A stretch of 64,000 nucleotides of DNA from positions 310,001-374,000 of the forward strand of contig NZ_WBVO01000001.1 of assembly GCF_008933115.1 (NCBI RefSeq), read 5' to 3'. The notes below the pieces were generated by a model. The model worked only from the letters and a program-made list of their open reading frames with translations. It ran no database searches and had not been told where the DNA came from. This DNA is from Phaeocystidibacter luteus. Its GTDB lineage: Bacteria > Bacteroidota > Bacteroidia > Flavobacteriales > Schleiferiaceae. The stretch's first letter is position 1, and each line of letters starts with the position of its first letter. Positions 32,861-41,294 of the stretch are shown piece after piece. Position numbers and translations under genes: made by a program.

Positions 32861-34093
32861 ATGCGTGAAAAAACATCCATTGTAGTTGGTGGCGGTGCTG
32901 CCGGATTCTTTGCGGCCATAGCGTGCGCAGAGGCTGATCCGTTTAGCAAAGTGATCATCCTCGAGAAAACACCAAATGTCTTGGGCAAGGTGAAGATTTC
33001 TGGCGGAGGTCGCTGTAACGTCACACACGCTTGCTTTAGCCCCGATGACCTCGTAGAATTCTACCCTCGCGGTAGAGTAGAGCTCCTTGGACCATTCAAC
33101 CGTTTTTCTACCGGCGATACAATGGAGTGGTTTAGCGACCACGGCGTTGAACTCAAAGTAGAAGATGACAACCGCGTTTTTCCGGTAACAGATGATTCTC
33201 AAACGATTATCGATTGCCTAACCGAGTTTGCAGAACGCGCAGGCGTATCTGTTCGCACCAAGTCAGGGGTTGAATCTATCGAACGCGAAGGCGATTCATG
33301 GCTCGTGAAATTGGAGTCTAAGGACGTGGTTAAAGCAGATAAAGTGCTGATTGCCACCGGAGGAAGTAAGAAGATGTGGGACAGCCTTAAGAAACTCGGA
33401 CACAAGATCGTGGAGCCCGTTCCTTCGCTGTTTACATTCAACATTAAAGACCCTAGAATAAACGGCCTAGCTGGAGTAAGCGTTCCGAATGTGGAGCTTT
33501 CTCTTCCGGCTTTTGACATGACCGCTGAAGGGCCGCTTTTGGTCACGCATTGGGGACTTAGCGGACCAGCTATTCTGCGTTTGAGCGCTTGGGGAGCTCG
33601 AGAGCTTCACGACACCTCGTACCGATTCATTCTGCGCGTAAACTTCGTGCCTCAGTTAGATGAGGAAACATTGCTAGACGTGATGAATGATTTCCGCAAA
33701 GACCCAGATCAACAACGCAAGCGAATCCATAGCAATGCCTTATTCAGCCTGCCGTTGCGACTTTGGAAGAACATTTGTGTCGCAGCAAAGATCCCAGAGC
33801 GCGCTACTTGGTCAGACGTTTCAAAACCGCTTCTTCGGAAGTTCGTCACGCATTTGAGTCAAGCTGAATTCGTGGTTTCTGGCAAAAGCACTTTTAAGGA
33901 TGAGTTCGTCACTGCAGGAGGGGTAGACCTCTCTCAGATTGATTTCAAAACGTTCTCAAGCAAGCTGCACGACAATCTATTCCTGGCTGGAGAGGTACTC
34001 GATATCGACGCTATTACGGGTGGGTTTAACTTTCAAGCGGCCTGGACAGGTGGTTGGATAGCCGGACACGCAATGGCAGATCAGCCGGTCTGA
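32861..34093 (+). CDS. HI0933/BaiN-family FAD-dependent oxidoreductase
   Basis: This 410-residue flavoprotein has the N-terminal FAD-binding motif IVVGGGAAGFFAA at about residues 7-19, the family motif KVKISGGGRCNVTHA near 44-58, LIATGG near 167, and the C-terminal FAD contact AITGGFNFQAAWTGGW near 385-400. These are characteristic of the HI0933 (TIGR00275) family, whose physiological reaction is not established. Length is typical. It stands between the NADP-binding protein and the S24 repressor; the 116-bp spacer after it carries a separate promoter, so it is not part of the repair operon. Confidence 0.88.
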   Translation: MREKTSIVVGGGAAGFFAAIACAEADPFSKVIILEKTPNVLGKVKISGGGRCNVTHACFSPDDLVEFYPRGRVELLGPFNRFSTGDTMEWFSDHGVELKVEDDNRVFPVTDDSQTIIDCLTEFAERAGVSVRTKSGVESIEREGDSWLVKLESKDVVKADKVLIATGGSKKMWDSLKKLGHKIVEPVPSLFTFNIKDPRINGLAGVSVPNVELSLPAFDMTAEGPLLVTHWGLSGPAILRLSAWGARELHDTSYRFILRVNFVPQLDEETLLDVMNDFRKDPDQQRKRIHSNALFSLPLRLWKNICVAAKIPERATWSDVSKPLLRKFVTHLSQAEFVVSGKSTFKDEFVTAGGVDLSQIDFKTFSSKLHDNLFLAGEVLDIDAITGGFNFQAAWTGGWIAGHAMADQPV

Positions 34094-34154
34094 TAAAATT
34101 TATCTTACTGATTTACTGAGGATTAAAAGAAAGGTTTGTTTTCTTCTTTTGACT

Positions 34155-34192
34155 TTTGCTAAAAATATTGTCATTCTTATTATTTTAGCAAA
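34155..34192 (+). promoter_or_regulatory. Promoter with inverted-repeat operator of the S24 repressor operon
   Basis: TTTGCTAAAA (34155-34164) and its exact inverse TTTTAGCAAA (34183-34192) flank an 18-bp spacer. The left arm contains TTTG as a -33 element and the right arm overlaps TATTTTAG (34181-34188), a one-mismatch -7 element, with 22 bp between the two boxes. The ATG follows at 34210. Repressor bound to both arms would cover both promoter elements. Confidence 0.6.
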
Positions 34193-34209
34193 GTGATAAA
34201 GATAGATAT

Positions 34210-35007
34210 ATGCATTACCTCGCATCAAACCTAAAACACCTCCGCAAGTTGAAGTCGCTTACACAGGCTCAGCTTGCGGAGAAAGTCGGACTAAAGCGCT
34301 CGTTGATTGGCGCATACGAAGAAGGCAGGAGTGAGCCTAAACTCGCTACCATTCTTCACTTCTCTCAATTCTTTGAGGTTGATGTGGATACTCTAGTACG
34401 GGTAGACATCTCGACTGAAGGAGGTGCAAAGTCGGGTAAGCCTGACTCTACGGGGTCTTCACTTCGCATTCTACCTATTGCTATCGATCGTGAAACGGAT
34501 CGAGAAATGAGCACACTCGTGCCGGTTAAGGCCTCAGCTGGATATTTAAACGGATACGGCGATGTGGATTACATCGAGCAATTGCCGCGCTTCGATCTTC
34601 CATTCCCCGAATTGTCGAATGACAGAAGCTACCGCGTTTTCCAAATTAAAGGAGATAGCATGCTTCCAGTTCCTCCAGGTTCATACATCATCTGTACGTA
34701 TGTCCAAGACTGGAGCGATGTGCGGAACGACGAATGTTATGTGCTGGTGACTAGGAGCGAAGGCGTCGTGTATAAGCGTATAATCAACGAGTTGAGCAAG
34801 GGCGTGTTCAAGTTGAAGTCGGACAACCCTGAGTACGACACTTATGAGGTGCCTGTTTACGACGTGGTTGAAGTTTGGAAGGCCGTAGGGTTTACGTCGT
34901 TCGAAATTCCGGAAGGAGGGCTGGTCAATGCAGACCTCTCGGTGTTAGCAGAGTCGTTAAAGCGCATTCAGTCTGATGTTACAGACATTAAAAGGAAGAT
35001 GAATTAA
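34210..35007 (+). CDS. XRE-S24 self-cleaving repressor (LexA/UmuD-like)
   Basis: This 265-residue protein has an N-terminal Cro/CI-type helix-turn-helix (residues about 5-60; TQAQLAEKVGLKRSLIGAYE). The C-terminal S24 peptidase domain has the Ser-Lys dyad Ser150 (KGDSMLP) and Lys189 (VVYKRI). The likely self-cleavage bond is Ala110-Gly111 (KASAGYLNG). It should act as a DNA-damage-responsive repressor, cleaved with RecA filament help, or after cleavage as a UmuD-like polymerase partner. Its stop overlaps the start of the Y-family polymerase gene as TAATG, exactly a umuDC-like pair. It is probably autoregulated through the inverted repeat at 34155-34192. Confidence 0.9.
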   Translation: MHYLASNLKHLRKLKSLTQAQLAEKVGLKRSLIGAYEEGRSEPKLATILHFSQFFEVDVDTLVRVDISTEGGAKSGKPDSTGSSLRILPIAIDRETDREMSTLVPVKASAGYLNGYGDVDYIEQLPRFDLPFPELSNDRSYRVFQIKGDSMLPVPPGSYIICTYVQDWSDVRNDECYVLVTRSEGVVYKRIINELSKGVFKLKSDNPEYDTYEVPVYDVVEVWKAVGFTSFEIPEGGLVNADLSVLAESLKRIQSDVTDIKRKMN

Positions 35008-36281
35008 TGGAGGAGATTCCACATAGAGCTCAATTACCGCGCAAGCGATTTTCTCTCCGATCATCCGGAGAGCGATCGATTGCGCACATGGACCTCGACA
35101 CGTTCTTTGTGTCGGTTGAGCGCTTAATGGATAGTCGATTGAACAACCGTCCCATTCTGATAGGTGGCACAAGTGACAGAGGGGTTGTAGCTTCATGTAG
35201 CTATGAGGCTCGAAAGTTTGGCGTTCATTCTGCCATGCCTATGAAAATGGCGTTAGAAATGTGTCCTGAAGCTGTTGTAATACGCGGTAATTCAGCGAAC
35301 TATACAAAATACTCGAACCTTGTTACAGATGTTATCAAGGAGAATGTGCCGGCATACGAGAAGTCATCAATCGATGAGTTTTACCTTGATCTAACTGGGA
35401 TGGACCGTTTCTTTGGGTGCTATCAGTTTGCTTCGGAGCTCCGACGGCAGATCATGACGGAGACGGGACTGCCAATTTCATTCGGATTGTCGGGAAACAA
35501 AACCGTTTCAAAGGTTGCTACAGGAGAAGCGAAGCCTAACAATCAAATGAAAATCGACTTTGGAAGTGAACGTCCGTTTCTAGCTCCATTGTCTGTTCGC
35601 AAAATCCCAATGGTGGGAGAGAAAACTTACCAAACCCTGCGTCATCTGGGCGTTAAGCGCATTCACACTGTGCAAGACATGCCTGTAGAAATGATGGAGA
35701 GAGTGCTTGGAAAACACGGCAGGTCCATTTGGGAGAAGGCTAGGGGAGTGGATACAACGCCTATTATCCAGTATTCAGAGAGGAAGTCAATCTCTACTGA
35801 ACGAACCTTCGACAAGGATACTATCGATGTGGTTAAGCTTGAGAGCATCCTCATGGCTATGGTAGAGAATCTAGCGTTTCAGTTGCGTAGAGGAGTGAAG
35901 CTAACGGCCTGTATTACAGTGAAAGTGCGGTATTCTGACTTCAACACGCATACGCTTCAAGCGCGAATCCCGTACACTGCGGCAGATCACGTGCTCATCC
36001 CAAAAGCAAAGGAGTTGTTTAAACGACTGTATGACCGCAGACTCCTTGTTCGACTAATCGGGGTGCGGATGAGTCACCTCGTAAGTGGAGGACATCAGAT
36101 GAACCTGTTTGAAGACAATGTGGAGATACAACAGCTGTATCAAGCAATGGATAAAATGAGAGATAAGTACGGCGACCGATCCGTTATTCGAGCAGCCGGA
36201 ATGCAGGCGCGAACCATTGGAAGAATGACGAACCCGTTCAACGGCGATCCACCGAACCTATTGGCGAACCGCAGGGCGTAA
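35007..36281 (+). CDS. Y-family translesion DNA polymerase (DinB/UmuC type)
   Basis: This 424-residue translesion polymerase has the catalytic acids in MDLDTFFVSVER (about 28-39) and SSIDEFYLDLTG (about 118-129), with the steric and finger region YEARKFGVHSAMPM between. HhH motifs follow near 195-235 and the little finger from about 245. A clamp-binding peptide, QMNLF, sits at residues 364-368. The polymerase copies past damaged bases at low fidelity. It is translationally coupled to the S24 repressor (TAATG). Whether it is Pol IV-like or UmuC-like is not settled by eye; pairing with an S24 protein favours a UmuC-like role. Confidence 0.93.
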   Translation: MEEIPHRAQLPRKRFSLRSSGERSIAHMDLDTFFVSVERLMDSRLNNRPILIGGTSDRGVVASCSYEARKFGVHSAMPMKMALEMCPEAVVIRGNSANYTKYSNLVTDVIKENVPAYEKSSIDEFYLDLTGMDRFFGCYQFASELRRQIMTETGLPISFGLSGNKTVSKVATGEAKPNNQMKIDFGSERPFLAPLSVRKIPMVGEKTYQTLRHLGVKRIHTVQDMPVEMMERVLGKHGRSIWEKARGVDTTPIIQYSERKSISTERTFDKDTIDVVKLESILMAMVENLAFQLRRGVKLTACITVKVRYSDFNTHTLQARIPYTAADHVLIPKAKELFKRLYDRRLLVRLIGVRMSHLVSGGHQMNLFEDNVEIQQLYQAMDKMRDKYGDRSVIRAAGMQARTIGRMTNPFNGDPPNLLANRRA

Positions 36282-36355
36282 AACGCTGATAGATATTCTT
36301 TATGTGTAAAATGTAAATTTCTGTATTTCAGGACTTAAAAACAACTCAGTTAAAC

Positions 36356-36372
36356 CCGTTTGTAAACGGATA
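36356..36372 (+). promoter_or_regulatory. Operator-like dyad upstream of the SRAP gene
   Basis: CCGTTTGTAAACGGATA has 6-bp arms CCGTTT/AAACGG around GT. It differs at two bases from site A between ssb and the zinc-ribbon gene, and its 12-bp core is identical to site C there. It lies 12-28 bp upstream of the ATG at 36384. The 102-bp spacer otherwise is AT-rich and shows no terminator for the polymerase gene. Confidence 0.6.
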
Positions 36373-36383
36373 AATCGGTAGAT

Positions 36384-37211
36384 ATGTGTGGTAGATACGT
36401 TACAGTTAGCAAGGTGAAAGCCGTTGAAAAGCGCTTCAATGCAGAAGTTGCTACACCTGATTTGTGGCGCGTAAATGCCAATGTCGGGCCTGGCTCAAAA
36501 GCCCCGGTGATTGCCGATGAATCCCCAAACAGTATTCAGCACTTTCAGTTTGGCTTTACCCCACAGTGGGCAAAGAAACCGATGTATGTTTTCAATGCCA
36601 GGTCTGAGGGAGACCACAACAAGGAGAACGACCCTAGCTATACCGGGGCAAAAGGAATCCTTCAGAAGCCAATGTTTCGCAAATCTATTCGCGACCGACG
36701 TTGCCTAGTGCTCGCCGATGCATTCATCGAAGGCCCAGAGAAGGAAAAGCTCAGCAAGCCCTACGTAGTCTACCTCAGAGAGAGGCGTCCTTTTGCCTTT
36801 GCGGGAGTGTGGGACGAATGGGTTAACACAGATACGGGGGAAATACTTCGTTCATTCGCCATCCTCACCACTGTCGCCAACCCTCTGATGCAAAAGATTG
36901 GTCACCATCGATCACCTGTTATCCTGGAGCCCGACCAGGAAAGCGATTGGATATCGAACGACTTGCCGATTCAAGACGTCACGGCCATGCTCGAACCGTA
37001 CGACGCCAAACGAATGAACGCCTACCCGATTGACCCGGCAATAAAGAACCCTCGAGCACAAGGCGTTGAACTCCTAAAACCCACAGGGGAACGAGTGTTC
37101 AAGGAGTACGATTATGAAATCTACGAAGAGCTCAGGCTAGAAGGAATGGGCGAAACACGCGCCCGACAGCGCGGGAGAGACGAGAAGGGCAGACAACAAT
37201 CCCTGTTTTAA
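36384..37211 (+). CDS. SRAP-domain protein (HMCES/YedK-like DNA-protein crosslink factor)
   Basis: HMCES/YedK proteins bond covalently through Cys2 to abasic sites in single-stranded DNA and so shield them. This 275-residue protein keeps Cys2 (MCGRYV), Asn71 (NARSE), Glu116 (FIEG, where YedK has FYEW) and His174 (GHHRSPVIL). The last residues are RQQSLF, with QQSLF fitting the sliding-clamp-binding consensus QxxLF at the very C-terminus. It starts its own unit behind an operator-like dyad and is followed 37 bp later by the DnaE2-like gene. Older annotations call this family an SOS-response peptidase; the crosslink role is better supported. Confidence 0.92.
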   Translation: MCGRYVTVSKVKAVEKRFNAEVATPDLWRVNANVGPGSKAPVIADESPNSIQHFQFGFTPQWAKKPMYVFNARSEGDHNKENDPSYTGAKGILQKPMFRKSIRDRRCLVLADAFIEGPEKEKLSKPYVVYLRERRPFAFAGVWDEWVNTDTGEILRSFAILTTVANPLMQKIGHHRSPVILEPDQESDWISNDLPIQDVTAMLEPYDAKRMNAYPIDPAIKNPRAQGVELLKPTGERVFKEYDYEIYEELRLEGMGETRARQRGRDEKGRQQSLF

Positions 37212-37248
37212 TTAACGAGAGAATTCAAGAGACACAAAAGTCATAGGT

Positions 37249-40200
37249 GTGCTTTTAAATAGTCATACATATTACAGTTTTCGATACGGTGCGATGTCGC
37301 CCGACGAGCTCCTGCAGTCCGCGGTAGACTTAGGACACGACCGTATTGCGGTGACTGATATCAACAGCACATCAGCCTCGCTACAGGTTCTTCGATTAGC
37401 CTCGAAGTACAACATCCACGTAGTTGTTGGTATCGACTTCAGGAAGGGAGTAGAGCAGCAGTTCATTGCTCTAGCTGTTACAAATACAGGCTTCCAGAAG
37501 ATCAACGAACTCCTAACCGCCGTGCTTCACGGTCAGATTGAAATGCCTTCGGAAGCACCGCATTGGGATGATTCCGAAGTTGTGGTGATTTACCCTTTGA
37601 GAAATGCACCGAGGAGGGCGCTTAGATCAAATGAGTACATCGGAATCGCTCCCCACGAAATGTTCCGAAGCACTTGGCGTAAATCCGACTGGGAAGAGAG
37701 CCGTTTCGTTGCGCTTGCAACGGCTACATTCCGCCACAAGCGTGACTTCAACGCGCACAGACTTCTTCGAGCGGTAGATCAAAACACGCTATTGAGTAAA
37801 CTGGCTTCGAAGCAGGTAGCTGAGGCGTCTGACATTATTTCAGACGTCACATTCCTCAAGGATGCATACGCTAACAGGCCCGCATGGCTCATCCGCAGTT
37901 CGAACATCCTAGAGCGATGCAACGTGTACTTTGGCTTCGGAGAAGAACAACAGTCACAAAACCAAACGTCATACACCGGCTCATCAGTAAAGGATTACGC
38001 TCTACTTGTAAAGCTCTGCAAAGACGGACTAGAGTATCGTTACCCAAAGGCGGGCAAAGACGTGGAGGAGCGCCTAAAAAAGGAGCTTGACATCATCCGC
38101 GAAAAGGGCTTTGTATCGTACTTCCTCATCAACTGGGACATTGTGCACCACGCTCGGCGTAAAGGCTATTTCTACGTAGGTAGAGGCAGTGGCGCCAACA
38201 GCGTCGTTGCATACCTGTTGAGAATCACGGACGTTGACCCAATGGAGCTCGACTTGTACTTCGAGCGCTTTATCAACCTTTACAGAGTTAATCCGCCAGA
38301 CTTCGACATAGACTTCTCTTGGAAGGACCGTGACGACATGACGGATTACATCTTCAAGAGATTCCCAAACACCTCACTCTTGGCAACCTACAACACCTTC
38401 CAATTTAAGGCGGTTGTGCGAGAGCTCGGAAAGGTGTTCGGATTGCCAAAACATGAAATTGACCACCTGTCCCAAGGCCACTTCAGTAGAGGGCGAACCG
38501 ACGATCAGGTTGTGCGTGCAGTTCTAAAGTATAGCCAGTATATACAAGGCTTCCCAAGTCACCTGAGCATTCACGCTGGAGGAATTCTCATTACCGAAAA
38601 GCCTGTGCAGGCATACTCTGCGACCTTCATGCCTCCTAAGGGATTTCCTACCACGCAGTTCGACATGGTCGTTGCGGAAGATGTTGGGATTTACAAGTTC
38701 GATATCCTTAGTCAGCGTGGGTTGAGTAAAATTCAAGACACCCTTGCGGTTATTCGAAAAAACCAGCCGGAACGAGCTTCAGAAGTAGATATCCACGATA
38801 TACCGCGCTTCAAGGAGGATGAGAGTGTGAAGGATTTGCTTCGAAACGGCAAGGCCATTGGTTGTTTTTACGTGGAGTCGCCAGCCATGCGCATGCTTTT
38901 GAAAAAGCTAAAAGTCGACAATTACCTAGCACTAGTGGCGGCCAGCTCTATCATTCGTCCAGGTGTAGCAAAGTCTGGAATGATGCGAGAGTACATCTTG
39001 CGCTACCGCTACCCAGAACGCCGTAAGGACGCGAATCCTATACTGTTACAGATTATGCCTGAAACCTTTGGTGTAATGGTGTACCAGGAGGATGTGATTC
39101 GTGTTGCTCACCACTATGCGGGGCTATCTCTTGGTGAAGCAGACGTGCTGCGCCGCGGCATGTCAGGCAAATACCGATCCCGTGAAGAGTTCCAAAAGGT
39201 AAAGGAGCAGTTCTTCATCAATTGTAAGTCAAAGGGATATCCAGAGTCAGAATCGGCCGAAGTTTGGAGACAAATTGAAAGCTTCGCTGGATACGCCTTC
39301 GCGAAAGGACATTCTGCTTCGTATGCAGTGGAAAGCTATCAGAGCTTATTCCTAAAGGCGCACTTCCCGCTGGAATACATGGTGTCGGTAATCAACAACT
39401 TTGGAGGATTCTACCGAACCGAGTTCTACGTCCACGAAGCACGCATGGCCGGAGCAGAAATTTGCCCACCCTGCATCAACGACGGAGACTACCACACAAC
39501 CATCAAGGGAAAGCGCATTTACCTAGGGTTTATGCATCTTCATTCGCTAGAAGACAAGACCGCCTTGAAGATTCTCAAGGAACGCGATAGAGCCGGTGCA
39601 TTCTTGGATTTCGATGATTTCATCGACCGTGTGCCTATCGGTATCGAACAGGTGAGCATCCTCATTCGAATCAACGCCTTCCGATTCACAGGCAAGTCAA
39701 AACGCGCCTTGCTTTGGGAAGCACACTTCAAACTCGAGAAGAAGCCACCCGTAGAGGAGACCCCGAGCATGTTTAGACCGGAAAGCAAGAACTACACGCT
39801 TCCAGCGCTGCATCAATCCAAGCTCGAGGAAGTGTATGATCAAATAGAACTGCTGGGATTCCCGCTGAGCAATCCTTTCCATTTGCTCAAAGAAGACCCA
39901 GACACACTAACTCTGGCATCCGACCTGCCGAGTAATGACGGTCGTAATGTGAGGATTTACGGTTACCTCGTCACTCGCAAGGACACCAAAACTGTAAACG
40001 GAAAGCGAATGCACTTTGGGACTTTCCTAGATCGAACGGGACATGTCTTTGACACCGTGCATTTTCCTCCCGTTGTGGCAAAGTATCCGTTTAGAGGTCG
40101 TGGTGTCTACATCCTGGAAGGCAAAGTGGTAGAGGAATTTGGATTCTACAGTTTAGAAGTAGAAAGCTGTGTCAAAGCCGATTTGATACCAGACCCTAGA

Positions 40201-40251
40201 TTCTCTGAAGAAGACGAGTGGGAAAACAAGCTAGAAAAGAGAGCAGTATGA
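37249..40251 (+). CDS. dnaE2: DnaE2/ImuC-like error-prone DNA polymerase III alpha subunit
   Basis: This 1000-residue C-family polymerase is shorter than replicative DnaE (about 1160). The catalytic acids are in PPDFDIDF (Asp351-Asp353 or Asp355) and Asp485 (IYKFDILSQRGL), with the nucleotide loop GRGSGAN at 311-317. The N-terminal PHP domain looks degenerate: NSH where HxH is expected and TDI where TDH is usual. An OB-like domain ends the protein. Start is GTG at 37249, which gives LLNSHTYYSFRYG. It overlaps the radical SAM gene by 4 bp (ATGA). Placement behind SRAP and a Y-family polymerase indicates a mutagenic, not replicative, role. Confidence 0.92.
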   Translation: MLLNSHTYYSFRYGAMSPDELLQSAVDLGHDRIAVTDINSTSASLQVLRLASKYNIHVVVGIDFRKGVEQQFIALAVTNTGFQKINELLTAVLHGQIEMPSEAPHWDDSEVVVIYPLRNAPRRALRSNEYIGIAPHEMFRSTWRKSDWEESRFVALATATFRHKRDFNAHRLLRAVDQNTLLSKLASKQVAEASDIISDVTFLKDAYANRPAWLIRSSNILERCNVYFGFGEEQQSQNQTSYTGSSVKDYALLVKLCKDGLEYRYPKAGKDVEERLKKELDIIREKGFVSYFLINWDIVHHARRKGYFYVGRGSGANSVVAYLLRITDVDPMELDLYFERFINLYRVNPPDFDIDFSWKDRDDMTDYIFKRFPNTSLLATYNTFQFKAVVRELGKVFGLPKHEIDHLSQGHFSRGRTDDQVVRAVLKYSQYIQGFPSHLSIHAGGILITEKPVQAYSATFMPPKGFPTTQFDMVVAEDVGIYKFDILSQRGLSKIQDTLAVIRKNQPERASEVDIHDIPRFKEDESVKDLLRNGKAIGCFYVESPAMRMLLKKLKVDNYLALVAASSIIRPGVAKSGMMREYILRYRYPERRKDANPILLQIMPETFGVMVYQEDVIRVAHHYAGLSLGEADVLRRGMSGKYRSREEFQKVKEQFFINCKSKGYPESESAEVWRQIESFAGYAFAKGHSASYAVESYQSLFLKAHFPLEYMVSVINNFGGFYRTEFYVHEARMAGAEICPPCINDGDYHTTIKGKRIYLGFMHLHSLEDKTALKILKERDRAGAFLDFDDFIDRVPIGIEQVSILIRINAFRFTGKSKRALLWEAHFKLEKKPPVEETPSMFRPESKNYTLPALHQSKLEEVYDQIELLGFPLSNPFHLLKEDPDTLTLASDLPSNDGRNVRIYGYLVTRKDTKTVNGKRMHFGTFLDRTGHVFDTVHFPPVVAKYPFRGRGVYILEGKVVEEFGFYSLEVESCVKADLIPDPRFSEEDEWENKLEKRAV

Positions 40252-41294
40252 GTAGGAGAGGGACTTCAACAAAACCACATAATCGATTTGAAACAAATCT
40301 ATACGAGAAGATAGACGACTGGATTCTTCCCGAAGAAGCGGAACAGAAAGTGAAAACTATGCTGATTCCAACACATCCAAAATCCATTGTGAATCCGGTA
40401 AGTAGTCCCGACATATCCATGGATTGGTCGATGAATCCATACGCAGGTTGCGAACACGGTTGTCCGTACTGCTACGCTAGAAACAGCCATGAATACTGGG
40501 GGTATAACAGTGGAGAAGACTTTGAAAGCAAGATTCTATACAAAGCGAATGCAGCAGAATTACTGCGCAAAAAACTAAATACTCCCTCGTGGAAAGGCGA
40601 TGCCATCATGCTTTCAGGGAATACAGATTGCTACCAGCCCATTGAGAGGAAACTTGAACTAACAAGACAACTGCTCGAGGTAGCTTGGGAATACAGACAA
40701 CCTATTGGCATCATCACGAAAAACGCATTGATACTCAGAGATCTTGACATACTCAAGAAGATGGCGGAGCACGACCTCGTTCGGGTTGCATTCTCAGTAA
40801 CCACAGAAGACGCCTCCTTACAGAGAAAGCTAGAGCCACGGGCCAGTGCACCTTACAAGAGATTAGCTGCTATAAAGAAACTATCAGAGGAGGGAATACC
40901 CACCATGGCCATGATCGCTCCGATGATTCCAGGATTGAACAGCCATGAACTACTTCCATTGATGAAAGCAGTGTCAGAAGCGGGAGCCCTTCAAGCGCGG
41001 TACATTACAGTTCGACTAAACGGGCATTTGAGAGACATCTTCAGCGAATGGTTGATGGAGCATTATCCGGACAGGCACTCAAAGGTGATGAATACAATAC
41101 GCGACACACATGGTGGAAAAGTAAATGCCTTTAGGTACGGAATCCGGATGTCGGGGACAGGAAGAGTATCCGAAACTATGAGGCAAGCCTATGCGGTGGG
41201 ACAAACGAAGTATTTCAAGCATAAAAAAATGCCCGCCTTGTCAAGCGAGCATTTTACAAAATTGAAGGACCGACAAATGGGTCTATTCGATTAG
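40248..41294 (+). CDS. SplB-like radical SAM protein (PA0069/Rv2578c type)
   Basis: This 348-residue radical SAM enzyme has the 4Fe-4S motif CxxxCxxC at Cys68, Cys72 and Cys75 (YAGCEHGCPYCYAR), distantly related to spore photoproduct lyase. ISGNTDCYQP-like and SVTTEDASLQRKLEPRA segments follow. The C-terminus is DRQMGLFD, with QMGLF fitting a sliding-clamp-binding motif. ATG 40248 overlaps the TGA of dnaE2 (ATGA), so the two are coupled. The substrate has not been established to my knowledge. Coupling to translesion genes and a clamp-binding tail suggest it acts on damaged DNA at replication sites. The stop shares 4 bp with the convergent lipoprotein gene. Confidence 0.87.
   Translation: MSRRGTSTKPHNRFETNLYEKIDDWILPEEAEQKVKTMLIPTHPKSIVNPVSSPDISMDWSMNPYAGCEHGCPYCYARNSHEYWGYNSGEDFESKILYKANAAELLRKKLNTPSWKGDAIMLSGNTDCYQPIERKLELTRQLLEVAWEYRQPIGIITKNALILRDLDILKKMAEHDLVRVAFSVTTEDASLQRKLEPRASAPYKRLAAIKKLSEEGIPTMAMIAPMIPGLNSHELLPLMKAVSEAGALQARYITVRLNGHLRDIFSEWLMEHYPDRHSKVMNTIRDTHGGKVNAFRYGIRMSGTGRVSETMRQAYAVGQTKYFKHKKMPALSSEHFTKLKDRQMGLFD

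Noticed and set aside
34092-34104. Dyad GATAAAATTTATC at the end of the HI0933-like gene as a terminator
   Set aside because: The dyad is AT-only and not followed by a T-run, so it is not a convincing terminator.
36384-37211. Annotation of the SRAP gene as a peptidase
   Set aside because: The family motifs (Cys2, Asn71, Glu116, His174) fit abasic-site crosslinking; there is no reason here to keep the older peptidase name.
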